Shown here piece by piece: positions 1 through 10,685 of a DNA stretch of 51,881 nucleotides. The notes below the pieces were generated by a model. That model made no database searches, was not told where the DNA came from, and worked only from the letters and a program-made list of their open reading frames with translations. The stretch is taken from assembly GCA_902587295.1 (NCBI GenBank), contig CACIKS010000005.1:1-51881 (forward strand), written 5' to 3'. Both the position numbers and the translations under genes were made by a program. Source of the stretch: an uncultured Pelagibacteraceae bacterium (lineage in GTDB: Bacteria > Pseudomonadota > Alphaproteobacteria > Pelagibacterales > Pelagibacteraceae). The number at the start of each line of letters is the position of its first letter. The first letter of the stretch is position 1.

Positions 1-1
1 T

Positions 2-808
2 ATGGATCTTTCAATAGTCATACCTGTATATAACAGTGAAAATATAATTGAGAATTTAATTAAAAAAATAATAAAGTCGATTAAAGAATTAAAAACAGTA
101 ACTTCGTACGAAATATTGTTAATTAATGATTTTAGTCCAGATAATAGCTGGGGTAAAATTTCCTTACTTTCAAAACAATTTTCTGAGGTTAAAGGAATTG
201 ATCTCTCAGCAAATTTTGGTCAACACAACGCTATTATGTGCGGTCTCAGAGAGAGTAAAGGAGAGATAACAATTACTATGGATGATGATTTGCAACATCC
301 ACCGGAGTCTATAAAAGATCTTATAACAAAATTGGAACAAGGATTTGATGTTTGCTACACAAATTACCTAAACAGAAAACATCCTATGTGGAAAAAATTT
401 GTTAGTTGGTCCAATAATTTAGTTTCAAGTTACCTTCTAAACAAGCCATATTACATATATCTTTCATCATTCAGAGGATTTAAAAAAAAAATTGTAAAAA
501 AAATAATTCATTATGAAAAAAGCGATGTTTATTTAGATGGTTTAATTTTACAAGCTACAAGAAATATAGCTATGATATCTGTTCCACATAGCCAGAGACC
601 TCAAGGCCAAAGCAATTATAATTTAAAAAAATTACTCTCGCTGTGGTCAAATATGGCAGTAAATTTTCCAGTTTTTCCACTAAGAATATCAACAATTTTA
701 GGTTTGACTATAAAGTTTTTTATTTTGTTTATAAGAAAAATTTTATTTTTAGGAAAACAATCAAATAAAATACAATATTCAATCGCAAAAAAAACATACC
801 AAGACTAA
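2..808 (+). CDS. Family 2 glycosyltransferase (DPM1/ArnC-like), C-terminally shortened
   Basis: A GT-A fold glycosyltransferase that probably moves a sugar from a nucleotide donor to a polyprenyl phosphate at the inner membrane. The N-terminus carries the GT2 opening MDLSIVIPVYNSE, the acidic metal/nucleotide motif DDDLQHPPES lies near residues 94-103, and a QRPQGQSNY segment near 199 is typical of the dolichol-phosphate-mannose synthase-like group. Relatives of this type usually run about 310-330 residues and end in two membrane helices followed by a short tail with a PQY-type motif. This protein has 268 residues, only one hydrophobic helix (about 224-246) and a tail containing IQYSIAKK. An internal in-frame deletion of the second helix would explain this. 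The start is the first ATG, two bases into the window, so an earlier start is possible. A hairpin terminator follows. Confidence 0.8.
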   Translation: MDLSIVIPVYNSENIIENLIKKIIKSIKELKTVTSYEILLINDFSPDNSWGKISLLSKQFSEVKGIDLSANFGQHNAIMCGLRESKGEITITMDDDLQHPPESIKDLITKLEQGFDVCYTNYLNRKHPMWKKFVSWSNNLVSSYLLNKPYYIYLSSFRGFKKKIVKKIIHYEKSDVYLDGLILQATRNIAMISVPHSQRPQGQSNYNLKKLLSLWSNMAVNFPVFPLRISTILGLTIKFFILFIRKILFLGKQSNKIQYSIAKKTYQD

Positions 809-816
809 ATATGTAA

Positions 817-852
817 AAAAAAACCCCCGTAGAACGGGGGCTCAATTTTTTT
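817..852 (+). terminator. Rho-independent terminator after the glycosyltransferase
   Basis: A perfect 6-bp GC stem (CCCCCG at 824-829 with CGGGGG at 835-840) encloses a 5-nt loop and is followed by a T-run at 846-852. An A-run precedes it, so it could also work on the other strand. It is one of only two clear hairpin terminators in the window. Confidence 0.85.
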
Positions 853-917
853 AATAATATGAATAAAATTACATTCGCATTCATTTGACGTCAGTACTCA
901 CTTATTTAAGAAGTTCA

Positions 918-947
918 TTGCAAAATTCATTGAAGAAACGGTCTAAT
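918..947 (+). promoter_or_regulatory. Possible sigma-70 promoter and tandem 12-nt repeat in the leader of the secreted protein
   Basis: TTGCAA at 918-923 and TCTAAT at 942-947 are 18 nt apart, acceptable -35 and -10 matches. They sit in a 150-nt leader that also holds TTCATTG three times (914-920, 926-932, 971-977), the first two as adjacent 12-nt units. A small hairpin (ACTTC 969-973 with GAAGT 979-983) overlaps the third copy. The promoter call rests on weak hexamers only. Confidence 0.3.
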
Positions 948-1001
948 TCAAAAGCAATTCAAAAGATGACTTCATTGAGAAGTGGGGTTAAACTGGATTT
1001 A

Positions 1002-1598
1002 ATGAAAAAACTACCTACTTACTTGTTTTTAGTTTTCTTTAGTTTCTCAGCACCTTCTTTTGCCGAGGATATATCCGAATATCAAATTGAGGGAATTAGT
1101 ATAGGTGATAGTTTATTAAATCATCTTTCCAAGGAAAAAATAATAACTGAAATAGAAATTAACAAATCTACATACAATTATTTAAATGATGATTTTGGAG
1201 AAGTATATTTATTTGGTAATTTTGATACTTATGATCGTTTGTCATTTTTTGTAAAACCAAAAGACAAACATTACACTATTTATTCTATTGCAGGAGCAAT
1301 CACATATGACGATAAATTAGAACAGTGTTTTGCAAAACAAAAAGAAATCGAAAAAGAATTTTCTTCAACATATAAAAATGTTAAAAAAAGAAAATACTCT
1401 ACAAAATTTGACTGGGATCCTACAGGTGAGAGCGTTTCCCATAATATCCGATTTGCTTTCGATTCAGGTGATTATTTTGAGATTAATTGTACAAAATATA
1501 AAAAAAGTTTAAAAATTGAAAATAATTGGGCAGATGCTCTTCAAGTGTCAGTAAATAAAAAAGAAATCAGTGATTGGTTTAGTAACCCTATATTTTAG
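1002..1598 (+). CDS. Secreted or periplasmic protein of unknown function
   Basis: I do not recognise a family. The product from the ATG at 1002 has 198 residues and opens with a typical signal peptide: a Lys pair, a hydrophobic core (YLFLVFFSF) and a probable cleavage site after APSFA. The mature part begins with acidic residues, is rich in Asp, Lys and aromatic residues, and has two Cys (in EQCFAKQ and INCTKY) that could form a disulfide. The reading frame is open upstream to a TTG at 885, which would add 39 basic, Ser-rich residues in front of the signal peptide. I prefer 1002 because it gives a normal export signal. The gene stands alone between two hairpin terminators, so it is probably transcribed by itself. 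Confidence 0.6.
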   Translation: MKKLPTYLFLVFFSFSAPSFAEDISEYQIEGISIGDSLLNHLSKEKIITEIEINKSTYNYLNDDFGEVYLFGNFDTYDRLSFFVKPKDKHYTIYSIAGAITYDDKLEQCFAKQKEIEKEFSSTYKNVKKRKYSTKFDWDPTGESVSHNIRFAFDSGDYFEINCTKYKKSLKIENNWADALQVSVNKKEISDWFSNPIF

Positions 1599-1628
1599 CA
1601 ATGGTGCAGTAATATTTTCTGTGAACAA

Positions 1629-1668
1629 AAAACCCCCGAAACTTTCATTCCGAGGGTTCTAATTTTGT
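1629..1668. terminator. Hairpin terminator between the secreted-protein gene and groEL, probably bidirectional
   Basis: AACCCCCG (1631-1638) pairs with CGAGGGTT (1651-1658) with one C-A mismatch around a 12-nt loop. An A-run lies on the left and a T-rich stretch on the right. It separates two convergent genes and is the only hairpin I found at a convergent junction in this window. Confidence 0.7.
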
Positions 1669-1708
1669 TTAATTTCTGTATTTAGAGTGTTCTCTGATTG
1701 GTAAGGAA

Positions 1709-3361
<1,653 letters not shown>

Positions 3362-3387
3362 TTATGTATCTCCTTTGAATAATTTAT

Positions 3388-3678
3388 TTACTTTTTTGAA
3401 ACTCCCATAATATCAGCTTCTTTCATTATGCTATATTCTTTACCATCTATTTTTACTTCTGTACCAGACCATTTTCCAAATAGAACTCGATCTCCAATTT
3501 TAACATCCATTTTTATAATTTTTCCATCTTCGGTTTTTGCTCCTGGACCAACAGCTACCACTTCACCTTCCTGCGGTTTTTCTTTAGCAGTGTCAGGGAT
3601 AATTATACCACCCTTAGTTTTTTCTTCACTATCAAGCACCTTAATTAACACCCTATCGTGTAATGGTCTAAATTTCAT
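3388..3678 (-). CDS. groES: Co-chaperonin GroES (10 kDa)
   Basis: The 96-residue lid of the GroEL chamber. It opens with [13 protein letters not shown] and carries the mobile-loop region ([18 protein letters not shown], about 18-35) that docks on GroEL, then the conserved VVAVGPG turn. A strong Shine-Dalgarno (AAAGGAG, complement of 3684-3690) precedes the ATG. It is the first gene of the groES-groEL operon, and a heat-shock-like promoter lies just upstream. Confidence 0.99.
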   Translation of the reverse strand: MKFRPLHDRVLIKVLDSEEKTKGGIIIPDTAKEKPQEGEVVAVGPGAKTEDGKIIKMDVKIGDRVLFGKWSGTEVKIDGKEYSIMKEADIMGVSKK

Positions 3679-3708
3679 GAAAACTCCTTTAATTTATAAT
3701 ATGGTGAA

Positions 3709-3736
3709 ATATGGTATGTATTTAGAATTTTGCAAG
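3709..3736 (-). promoter_or_regulatory. groES: Candidate heat-shock (sigma-32/RpoH) promoter of groES-groEL
   Basis: Reading the minus strand, CTTGCAA (complement of 3730-3736) is followed 15 nt later by CCATAT (complement of 3709-3714). This resembles the RpoH pattern CTTGAAA with a CCCCATnT-type -10, about 30 nt before the groES start codon. No CIRCE element (TTAGCACTC with its inverted copy) is visible, so HrcA control looks unlikely. The interval also carries the start region of the divergent HAD gene. Confidence 0.45.
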
Positions 3737-3779
3737 AGTATGATAATAAAAAATTTACCTAAAAAAGCTTGAATTTCCT

Positions 3780-4592
3780 ATGAAAATTAAAAAATTAGAG
3801 CATCTTTCTGAAATTTTTCAAGATTATGATGCTTTTATAATTGATTTGTGGGGGGTTATGCATAATGGGGTTCAATTAAATGACTCAGCAATTAACGCAG
3901 TAAAAGAGCTCGAAGAAAGTGGAAAAAAAATTGTTTTTCTTTCTAACGCTCCTCGTCCATCTTTAAAAGTTGTGCAATTTTTAAAAAAAATGAAAATGGA
4001 TGAAAAATTACTTAAAAACGTTTTAACTTCGGGAGAGGCTGCAATGAATTCGTTGAAGAAAAATAAATTTGGAAAAAAATTTTATCATCTTGGTCCTGAA
4101 AGAGATGATTCATTATTTTCAGATATAAAAATGAATAAAACTACAATTGAAAAATGTGATTTTATTCTTTGCACAGGACTATTTGACGATGAAGATGAAA
4201 ATTTAAAATATTATGAAAATTTATTAAAAAAATTTAAAGATAAAAAACTAGTTTGTACTAATCCTGACTTAATTGTTTATAGAGGAGGTAAGCAAGAATA
4301 CTGCGCAGGTAAAATAGCTGAAATTTTTGAAAATTTAGGCGGAAACGTAGTTTATTTCGGCAAACCTCATAAAGAAATATATCTTTCTTGTTTAAAAACA
4401 GGTCAAAGAACTTTAGTCATAGGAGATAATCTTAAAACTGATATCAAAGGTGCTAACAATATGAATTTAGACTCGGTATTTATAACAAACGGCGTACATC
4501 AATCTAAAATAAATAATATTGAGTCCTTGGACAAACTACTTTTAGAACATAATGTTTCAGCTAAATATTTTCAAAAGGAACTTACTTGGTAA
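3780..4592 (+). CDS. HAD-superfamily class IIA hydrolase (TIGR01459-like)
   Basis: A 270-residue cytosolic phosphatase of the NagD-like branch. Motif I is IIDLWGVMHNG with nucleophile Asp22. The second acidic position common in HAD enzymes is Trp here, as I recall for this subfamily. Motif II is FLSNAPRPS, the Lys motif is FGKPHKEIY, and motif IV is VIGDNLKTDIKGA with two Asp for magnesium. The gene ends exactly one base before the ATG of ribF, so the two are probably translated together. That context suggests a flavin-related phosphate ester as substrate, but nothing in the sequence proves it. Confidence 0.85.
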   Translation: MKIKKLEHLSEIFQDYDAFIIDLWGVMHNGVQLNDSAINAVKELEESGKKIVFLSNAPRPSLKVVQFLKKMKMDEKLLKNVLTSGEAAMNSLKKNKFGKKFYHLGPERDDSLFSDIKMNKTTIEKCDFILCTGLFDDEDENLKYYENLLKKFKDKKLVCTNPDLIVYRGGKQEYCAGKIAEIFENLGGNVVYFGKPHKEIYLSCLKTGQRTLVIGDNLKTDIKGANNMNLDSVFITNGVHQSKINNIESLDKLLLEHNVSAKYFQKELTW

Positions 4593-5513
4593 ATGAAAAT
4601 TTATAAAAATTTTAATATTTCAAAAAAGTTTAAAAATTCCGCAATTGCAATAGGTAACTTTGATGGTTTTCATTTAGGACATCAAAAAGTAATAAATAAG
4701 GGAAAATATATTGCAAAGAAAAATAAACTTAAATTTGGTTTGTTAGTTTTTCACCCTTTGCCAGTGATGTTTTTTAGTAAAAAGCTAAAAAATTATAGGA
4801 TAGATTCTTTAAAGCAAAAAATTGAGTCTTCAAAGAAATTTGGAGTCGATTTTCTAATTATAAAAAAATTTGATAAAAATTTTTCAAAAATAAGTGCAGA
4901 AAATTTTATCGAAGCAGTTTTATATAGAAAATTAATGGTTAAATTAATTTTTATAAGTAAAAATTTTAAATTTGGAAAAAATAGAACAGGAGATATAAAG
5001 TTACTCAAAAAAAAACAAAATTATTTAAATTATAAAACTAAAACTATTGCTCCTTTAAATAAAAAGAATAAAATAATTTCATCTACATTAATTAGAAAAA
5101 ATATTAAAAAAGGGAGAATTGATTTTGCAAACAAGATGCTCGGTAGGTATTGGACAATTGAAGGTAAGGTTAAAAGAGGAGAGAAAAGAGGAAGAAGAAT
5201 TGGTTTTCCTACTTGCAATTTAGATTTAGGAAATTACATTATTCCAAAAATCGGCGTTTATTCCTCAATAGTTAATGTGAACAATAAGTTTAAAAAAAAA
5301 GCTATTGTAAATATAGGTTATAAGCCAACTTTTGGAAAAAATAAACTTTTATTAGAGGCTCATATTTTTGGTTTGAAAAAAAATTTATATGATAAAAGTA
5401 TAAAAATAATGTTAACTAGATTTATTAGAAAAGAAAAAAAATTTAAAAACATAATTCAATTAAAAAAACAGATTAAAAAAGACATTAGAGATGTAAAAAA
5501 AGTAAATGGCTGA
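4593..5513 (+). CDS. ribF: Bifunctional riboflavin kinase / FAD synthetase
   Basis: Makes FMN from riboflavin and then FAD from FMN, using ATP. The 306-residue protein has the N-terminal nucleotidyltransferase domain with [10 protein letters not shown] at 21-30 and the [13 protein letters not shown] segment near 165. The C-terminal kinase domain follows, with [12 protein letters not shown] near 206 that binds ATP and magnesium. It is very Lys-rich, as expected at this base composition. It starts immediately after the stop of the HAD gene and overlaps ileS by 8 nt. The order ribF-ileS-lspA is widespread in proteobacteria. Confidence 0.97.
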   Translation: MKIYKNFNISKKFKNSAIAIGNFDGFHLGHQKVINKGKYIAKKNKLKFGLLVFHPLPVMFFSKKLKNYRIDSLKQKIESSKKFGVDFLIIKKFDKNFSKISAENFIEAVLYRKLMVKLIFISKNFKFGKNRTGDIKLLKKKQNYLNYKTKTIAPLNKKNKIISSTLIRKNIKKGRIDFANKMLGRYWTIEGKVKRGEKRGRRIGFPTCNLDLGNYIIPKIGVYSSIVNVNNKFKKKAIVNIGYKPTFGKNKLLLEAHIFGLKKNLYDKSIKIMLTRFIRKEKKFKNIIQLKKQIKKDIRDVKKVNG

Positions 5514-8227
5514 AAATAATTTAAATCTTCCAAAAACTGCTTTCTCTATGAAAGCAAATTTACCATCCAAAGAACCACAAATACTAGAGTCCTGGGACAA
5601 AAATAAACTTTATGAAAAATTAAGAAAAAAATCAGCAGGAAAAAAGAAGTTCGTTCTTCACGACGGACCACCTTATGCAAATGGTCATATTCATATGGGC
5701 ACAGCACTAAATAAAATACTTAAAGATATCGTAACAAAATTTCATCAGATGAGTGATCAGGACTCGATATATGTTCCAGGCTGGGACTGTCACGGACTAC
5801 CAATAGAATGGAAGATTGAGGAAGAGTATAAAAAAAAAGAAAAAAAACAAAGATGAAGTTCCAACTAAAGAGTTTAGAAAGGAATGCAGAGAATTTGCAG
5901 AGAAATGGATTGGAATTCATAAAAAGGAATTTAAAAGATTAGGTGTAATAGGGGACTGGGAAAATTACTATTCTACTATGAGTTTTGATGCAGAAGCCCA
6001 AATCGTTAGAGAATTAGGAAAGTTTCTTTTAGAGGGAAGTCTTTATAGAGGATTTAAACCTGTTTTGTGGTCAACTGTGGAAAAAACTGCACTAGCTGAT
6101 GCTGAAGTAGAATATAAAGATCATAAGTCGAATACAATATATTCAACTTTTCAGGTAAATAAAACGGACAAAGATTTTTTACAGAATACATCAATCGTAA
6201 TATGGACAACTACTCCTTGGACCATACCTGCAAATAAAGCATTAGCATACAATAAAGATATTAATTACTCAGTCCTAGAACTTGATGACAAGAAAATTGT
6301 TGTAGCGGAAAAACTAATTAATTCTGTAATAAAAGACTGTGGATTAAGTAAATTTAAAATTATTAAATCTTTTAAAGGTGAAGTATTTAAAAATACTATT
6401 TGCTCGCATCCCTTTAAAAATTTGGGATATAATTTTGAAGTTCCAATGTTGGAAGCAAATTTTGTAACCTTAGAACAAGGTACTGGAATAGTTCATTGTG
6501 CACCTAGTCATGGTCCTGATGATTTTAATTTGTGCTTAAAAAATGGTATGAAAGCTATCGAAACCGTTAACAATGATGGAAAGTATACAAAAAATATAGC
6601 TGTGTTTGAGGGTATACACGTTTTTAAGGCTGATGAAGTTATTATTAAAAATTTGCAAGAACAAAAAAATCTTTTAGGAAGCGGGACATTGGTACATAGC
6701 TACCCACATTCATGGAGATCCAAAGCCCCCCTTGTGCACAGAGCTACTCCTCAATGGTTTATTTCAATGGAGAGTCACAAGCTTAGAAAAAAAGCTTTAG
6801 AATCTATTGATAATACAATTTTCTACCCTGAAAAGGGAAAAGAACGAATCAGAGCAATGATTGAAAGTCGACCTGACTGGTGCATTTCAAGACAAAGGTC
6901 CTGGGGGGTTCCGTTACCTATTTTTGTAAACAAAAAAACAAATGAACCTCTTAAGGACCCTGAGGTAGTAGAAAATATTGCTAAAATTTATGAGAAAGAA
7001 GGATCAGACTGTTGGTTTTATGATGATCCACAAAGATTTTTGGGAAAAAAATATAAAAAAGAGGATTATATTAAATCAACAGACATAGTGGAAGTTTGGT
7101 TTGACAGCGGTTCAACACATTCTTTTGTTTTGGAAAAAAGAAAAGATTTAAAATGGCCAGCATCAATGTATTTAGAAGGATCTGACCAGCATAGAGGATG
7201 GTTTCATTCATCGCTTCTGGAGTCTTGCGGAACAAGAGGCCGTGCACCATTTGAAAGTATTTTATCACACGGGTTTGTAGTAGATGGAAAAGGTATGAAA
7301 ATGTCAAAATCTTCAGGAAATATAATTTCCCCAGATGAAATTTTAAAAAAATATGGAGCTGATATTCTAAGATTATGGGTAGCTTCTTCTGATTATGCCG
7401 AAGATTTAAGAATTGATCTTTCAATATTAGATCAACACGCAGAATCTTACAGAAAAATAAGAAACACCTTCAGATTTATATTAGGTAATTTGAGGGATGA
7501 ATATAAATCAAAAGATTTCAAAAAAATTAATTATAAAGAACTACCTGAACTTGAGCAATTAATTTTACATAAACTATATCTTTTAAATAATGAAATCAAA
7601 AATAATTTAAAAAAATATAATTTTCACAAACTTCAAAAACATCTTTTAAATTTTTGTTCTTTAGATCTTTCCTCTTTCTATTTTGACATAAGAAAGGATA
7701 TTTTGTACTGCGATGATTTAAATTCAAAAAAAAGAAAATTTTGTGTAGATTTATTAAATATAATATTAGAGTGTTTAATAAAATGGTATGCTCCAGTTCT
7801 TTCGTTTACAACAGAAGAAATTAACGAATTAGCTCAAAAAAATAAAAAAACAAGTATTCACGAGGAAAATTTTCCTGAAATTCCTAAATCTTGGGAAAAC
7901 AAAAAACTATTTGAAAAATGGGAAAAACTTTTAAAAGTTAGACAGCAAGTTAATGTTGCTATCGAAGAAAAAAGATCTGAAAAAATAATTGGATCTAGTC
8001 TAGAGGCCGATGTAGAGATCGAATTACCAAAAACTGAATTTGATCTTTTAAAAGGAATAGATGCTCAAGAACTATTCATTATATCTAATGTTGTTCAGAA
8101 TTTATCTAAAAAAAATGAAATATTGGTAAGTGTTAAAAAAGCAAAAGGCACAAAATGCTCTAGATGTTGGAAGATTGTCCAAGAAGTTAAAGATGGAAAA
8201 TGTTCACGATGTTTGAAAATAAAATAA
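5506..8227 (+). CDS. ileS: Isoleucyl-tRNA synthetase, reading frame broken by a one-base shift in an A-run
   Basis: Charges tRNA-Ile and edits valine. The gene is read in two frames. The first part (5506-5856) carries the HIGH-type motif in [14 protein letters not shown] and ends at a TGA after [12 protein letters not shown]. The second part continues in the next frame to 8227 with the editing domain ([11 protein letters not shown]), [13 protein letters not shown], the KMSKS motif ([11 protein letters not shown]) and a C-terminal zinc finger with two CxxC pairs (CSRCWK, CSRCLK). The switch lies at 5830-5847. Removing one A restores a continuous protein of about 906 residues with no other defect. 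Because the enzyme is essential, a homopolymer sequencing error is most likely, and slippage on the A-run is the alternative. It overlaps ribF at the start and lspA at the end. Confidence 0.93.
5830..5847 (+). other. ileS: A9-G-A8 slippery run at the ileS frame break
   Basis: Nine A at 5830-5838, one G, then eight A at 5840-5847. This is where the two ileS reading frames meet. The downstream frame needs one base fewer than is present. Runs of this length are prone to base-calling error and also to RNA polymerase slippage. Confidence 0.85.
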
Positions 8228-8694
8228 ATTTAAAAAAAATTGATATCTATAGCCTTGTATTGGTGATTATAGGTTTTGCAGCAGACAGATTTTCAAAAGA
8301 ATACATTATTAATCTTATACAGACCCAAGATCGAGAGGTGTTTGTAAATGATTATTTGAACTTAACTTTAAATTGGAATACTGGAATCGCATTTGGATTA
8401 CTCAGTTTAGATACTAATTTTTTGTATCATTCAATATCTGCCTTAATTTTGTTAATAATTGCATATCTAGTGTATTTAATGGTTACATCAGATAATATAT
8501 CAAAAATCTTTATTTCACTCATCATTGGTGGAGCGTTAGGTAATCTTTATGATAGAATTACCTATTATGCAGTACCAGATTTTATTGACTTCCATTTTGA
8601 AAATTTTCACTGGTTTACGTTTAATGTTGCTGATGTATTAATAACTATTGGTATTTTCGGCATTATATTTAAAGAATTTATAATAAGGAAATAA
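8209..8694 (+). CDS. lspA: Lipoprotein signal peptidase (signal peptidase II)
   Basis: An inner-membrane aspartyl protease that removes signal peptides from diacylglyceryl-modified lipoproteins. The 161-residue product has four hydrophobic helices and the family motifs [22 protein letters not shown] and [11 protein letters not shown]. The conserved Asp residues in the last two are the expected catalytic pair. I chose the ATG at 8209 ([10 protein letters not shown]). An ATG 9 nt upstream at 8200 is also in frame. Either start lies inside the last codons of ileS, so translation is probably coupled. The next gene encodes a lipoprotein that needs this enzyme. Confidence 0.95.
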   Translation: MFENKINLKKIDIYSLVLVIIGFAADRFSKEYIINLIQTQDREVFVNDYLNLTLNWNTGIAFGLLSLDTNFLYHSISALILLIIAYLVYLMVTSDNISKIFISLIIGGALGNLYDRITYYAVPDFIDFHFENFHWFTFNVADVLITIGIFGIIFKEFIIRK

Positions 8695-8701
8695 TTTACT
8701 A

Positions 8702-9001
8702 ATGATAAATCTAACAAAATTTTTTATTTTATTTTTATTAGTTTGCTTAATACAAGGATGCGGCGATTTTAGAAAAATTATGACAGGTCAAAAAATTGAA
8801 AGCACAGACGAATTTTTAGTGAAAAAAAAAGACCCCTTAATTCTTCCACCTAAATATGATGAACTACCTAAGCCTAACAGTAATTCAAATAATTCAAAAA
8901 ATAGTTCAATACAATCAATTTTAAATTCTCAAAATACTACAGAAAATCCAAAAGCAAAATCTGATCTAGAGAGAATGATTTTAAAAGAATTAAAAAAATA
9001 A
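8702..9001 (+). CDS. bamF: BamF-like lipoprotein (DUF3035)
   Basis: A 99-residue lipoprotein. Residues 1-20 form a signal peptide ending in the lipobox LIQGC, so Cys20 would be lipidated. The mature part carries the short DUF3035 pattern DEFLVKKKDPLILPPKYDELPKP. After that comes a Ser/Asn-rich linker and a charged helical end. In Caulobacter this family is a subunit of the outer-membrane beta-barrel assembly complex. The placement right after lspA matches the usual alphaproteobacterial order. It is shorter than many relatives and the Asn/Ser linker looks low-complexity. Confidence 0.78.
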   Translation: MINLTKFFILFLLVCLIQGCGDFRKIMTGQKIESTDEFLVKKKDPLILPPKYDELPKPNSNSNNSKNSSIQSILNSQNTTENPKAKSDLERMILKELKK

Positions 9002-9008
9002 AAATTAA

Positions 9009-10124
9009 ATGATGTCCCCTAAAAAGATTTTAGAAGATATAAAACAAAACAATAATCAATTATTCAGATCTTTTCTTCCATCATCAGACACCAACTTTAA
9101 TGAATTTAAAAATTTTAAAAAATTTAAAACTGTTATTATTATTGGTATGGGCGGCTCTATACTTAGTTCTAAAGCTGTTTATTCATTTTTAAAACATAAA
9201 ATAAAGAAAGATTTTGTTTTTATAGATAATCTTGATCAATCTTTTTTAGAAAAAGTTAAAAAGAAATATAACTTTTCAAAAACACTTTTTTTAATAATCT
9301 CTAAGTCCGGCAATACTACAGAAACAATTATAAATTCTTCTTATTTTAAAGCATATTTAAAAAAAAAAAATACTATAATTTTATCAGAGAACAAAAATAA
9401 TATCTTACGAGAATTTGCTAGAAGAAAAAAGTTAAAATTCATAAAACATAATCCTAATATTGGAGGGAGATTTTCTGTTTTTTCAAATGTAGGAATGTTA
9501 CCTGCGTATCTTATGGGTTTAAAAATAAAAAAATTCAAGAAAGAAACAGTAAAGTTTTTAAAAAACAACAAAATGCTCAACAATTCCTTAAAACAATTTA
9601 AAAAATTAAATTTTAAAAAAAACAAAATTTTAATTCTTTTCAATTACGTTCCTGAATTAAATGATTTTTTGTCTTGGTGTCAGCAACTTATGGCAGAAAG
9701 CTTGGGAAAAAATGGAAAGGGTTTTTTACCAGTGATCTCTAATGCGCCAAAAGACCATCATAGTTTACTTCAATTATATTTGGACGGCCCGAAAGATAAA
9801 GTTTTTTATATTTTTTACTCTAAAGCGGATAAAAATTTAAAATTAAATTACAACTTTTTCGGAAATAAACTAAATTATTTAAATAACAAAAAATATAATA
9901 CAATTAAATTATCGCAAAAAAAAGCATTTGCTGAAGTTTTAAAAAAAAATAAAATCACATTCAGGGAAATATCAATTAAAAAATTTGATGAAAGTACATT
10001 AGGAAAGCTTTTTTTTCTATTCATTTTTGAAACAATAGCTCTTGCAAAAATAATGAAAGTAAATCCTTTTGATCAGCCATCAGTTGAAAAAGTTAAAATT
10101 ATCACAAAAAAAATTTTATCTTAA
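9009..10124 (+). CDS. pgi: Glucose-6-phosphate isomerase, short form
   Basis: Interconverts glucose-6-phosphate and fructose-6-phosphate. Two SIS-type sugar phosphate domains are visible: IIIGMGGSILSSKA near 44-57 and SKSGNTTETI near 99-108. The PGI block GGRFSVFSNVGMLP lies near 152-165, a conserved His in KDHHSLLQLY near 249, and the C-terminal FDQPSVEKVK supplies the Lys expected to assist catalysis. At 371 residues it is far shorter than the roughly 550-residue E. coli enzyme. Translation could begin at the first or second of two adjacent Met codons. It is the last gene of the ribF-ileS operon and overlaps the convergent rsmD by 9 nt. Confidence 0.88.
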   Translation: MMSPKKILEDIKQNNNQLFRSFLPSSDTNFNEFKNFKKFKTVIIIGMGGSILSSKAVYSFLKHKIKKDFVFIDNLDQSFLEKVKKKYNFSKTLFLIISKSGNTTETIINSSYFKAYLKKKNTIILSENKNNILREFARRKKLKFIKHNPNIGGRFSVFSNVGMLPAYLMGLKIKKFKKETVKFLKNNKMLNNSLKQFKKLNFKKNKILILFNYVPELNDFLSWCQQLMAESLGKNGKGFLPVISNAPKDHHSLLQLYLDGPKDKVFYIFYSKADKNLKLNYNFFGNKLNYLNNKKYNTIKLSQKKAFAEVLKKNKITFREISIKKFDESTLGKLFFLFIFETIALAKIMKVNPFDQPSVEKVKIITKKILS

Positions 10125-10685
10125 AAACAATTTACAAAAAAAAATTTCTGAACGTCCGTAAATTCTATTTTCGATAATTTTAAAAAATTTTTTAAAATCT
10201 TCCTTAGAATTTTTTTCTCTATGAAGTAAAATAATATGATCTTTGCTTAAACAGTTTAGTTTTTTTAACAATTTTATTGCATCAATATAACCTTTATCTT
10301 TATATGGTGGATCAAAAAAAGCTAAATCAATATTTTCAACAAAATTATAATTTTTCAAAAATTTTAAAACATCAGTTTTTATTATTGTTGCTTGATTTTT
10401 CAATGTTAAAATATCTATATTTTTTTCTAAATTACTTAATGCATTTAAATTTTTTTCTACGAAAATCACGTGAGATGCTTTTCTGGATAAGCATTCAAGA
10501 CCAAATGATCCAGTCCCGGCATAAAAGTCTATAATTTTTGAATTTTCGATTTTAAAATTGATTTTACTAGAGTGTTTTAAAATATTAAAAATACTTTCTC
10601 TTACACTGTCTTTTAAAGGCCTTGTCTCAGTATTTTTATGAAAATTAATTTTTTTATTTTTAAATTTACCACTAATTATTCTCAT
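10116..10685 (-). CDS. rsmD: 16S rRNA (guanine(966)-N2)-methyltransferase
   Basis: Methylates G966 of 16S rRNA during small-subunit assembly. The 189-residue protein opens with MRIISGKFKNKKI and then TRPLKDSVRESIFNIL. It has the SAM-binding loop DFYAGTGSFGLECLSR near 52-67 and the catalytic DPPY motif near 125-128. It overlaps the end of purD by 14 nt and the end of pgi by 9 nt. Confidence 0.95.
   Translation of the reverse strand: MRIISGKFKNKKINFHKNTETRPLKDSVRESIFNILKHSSKINFKIENSKIIDFYAGTGSFGLECLSRKASHVIFVEKNLNALSNLEKNIDILTLKNQATIIKTDVLKFLKNYNFVENIDLAFFDPPYKDKGYIDAIKLLKKLNCLSKDHIILLHREKNSKEDFKKFFKIIENRIYGRSEIFFCKLFLR

Noticed and set aside
3679-3779. CIRCE operator before groES
   Set aside because: No TTAGCACTC or its inverted partner is present.
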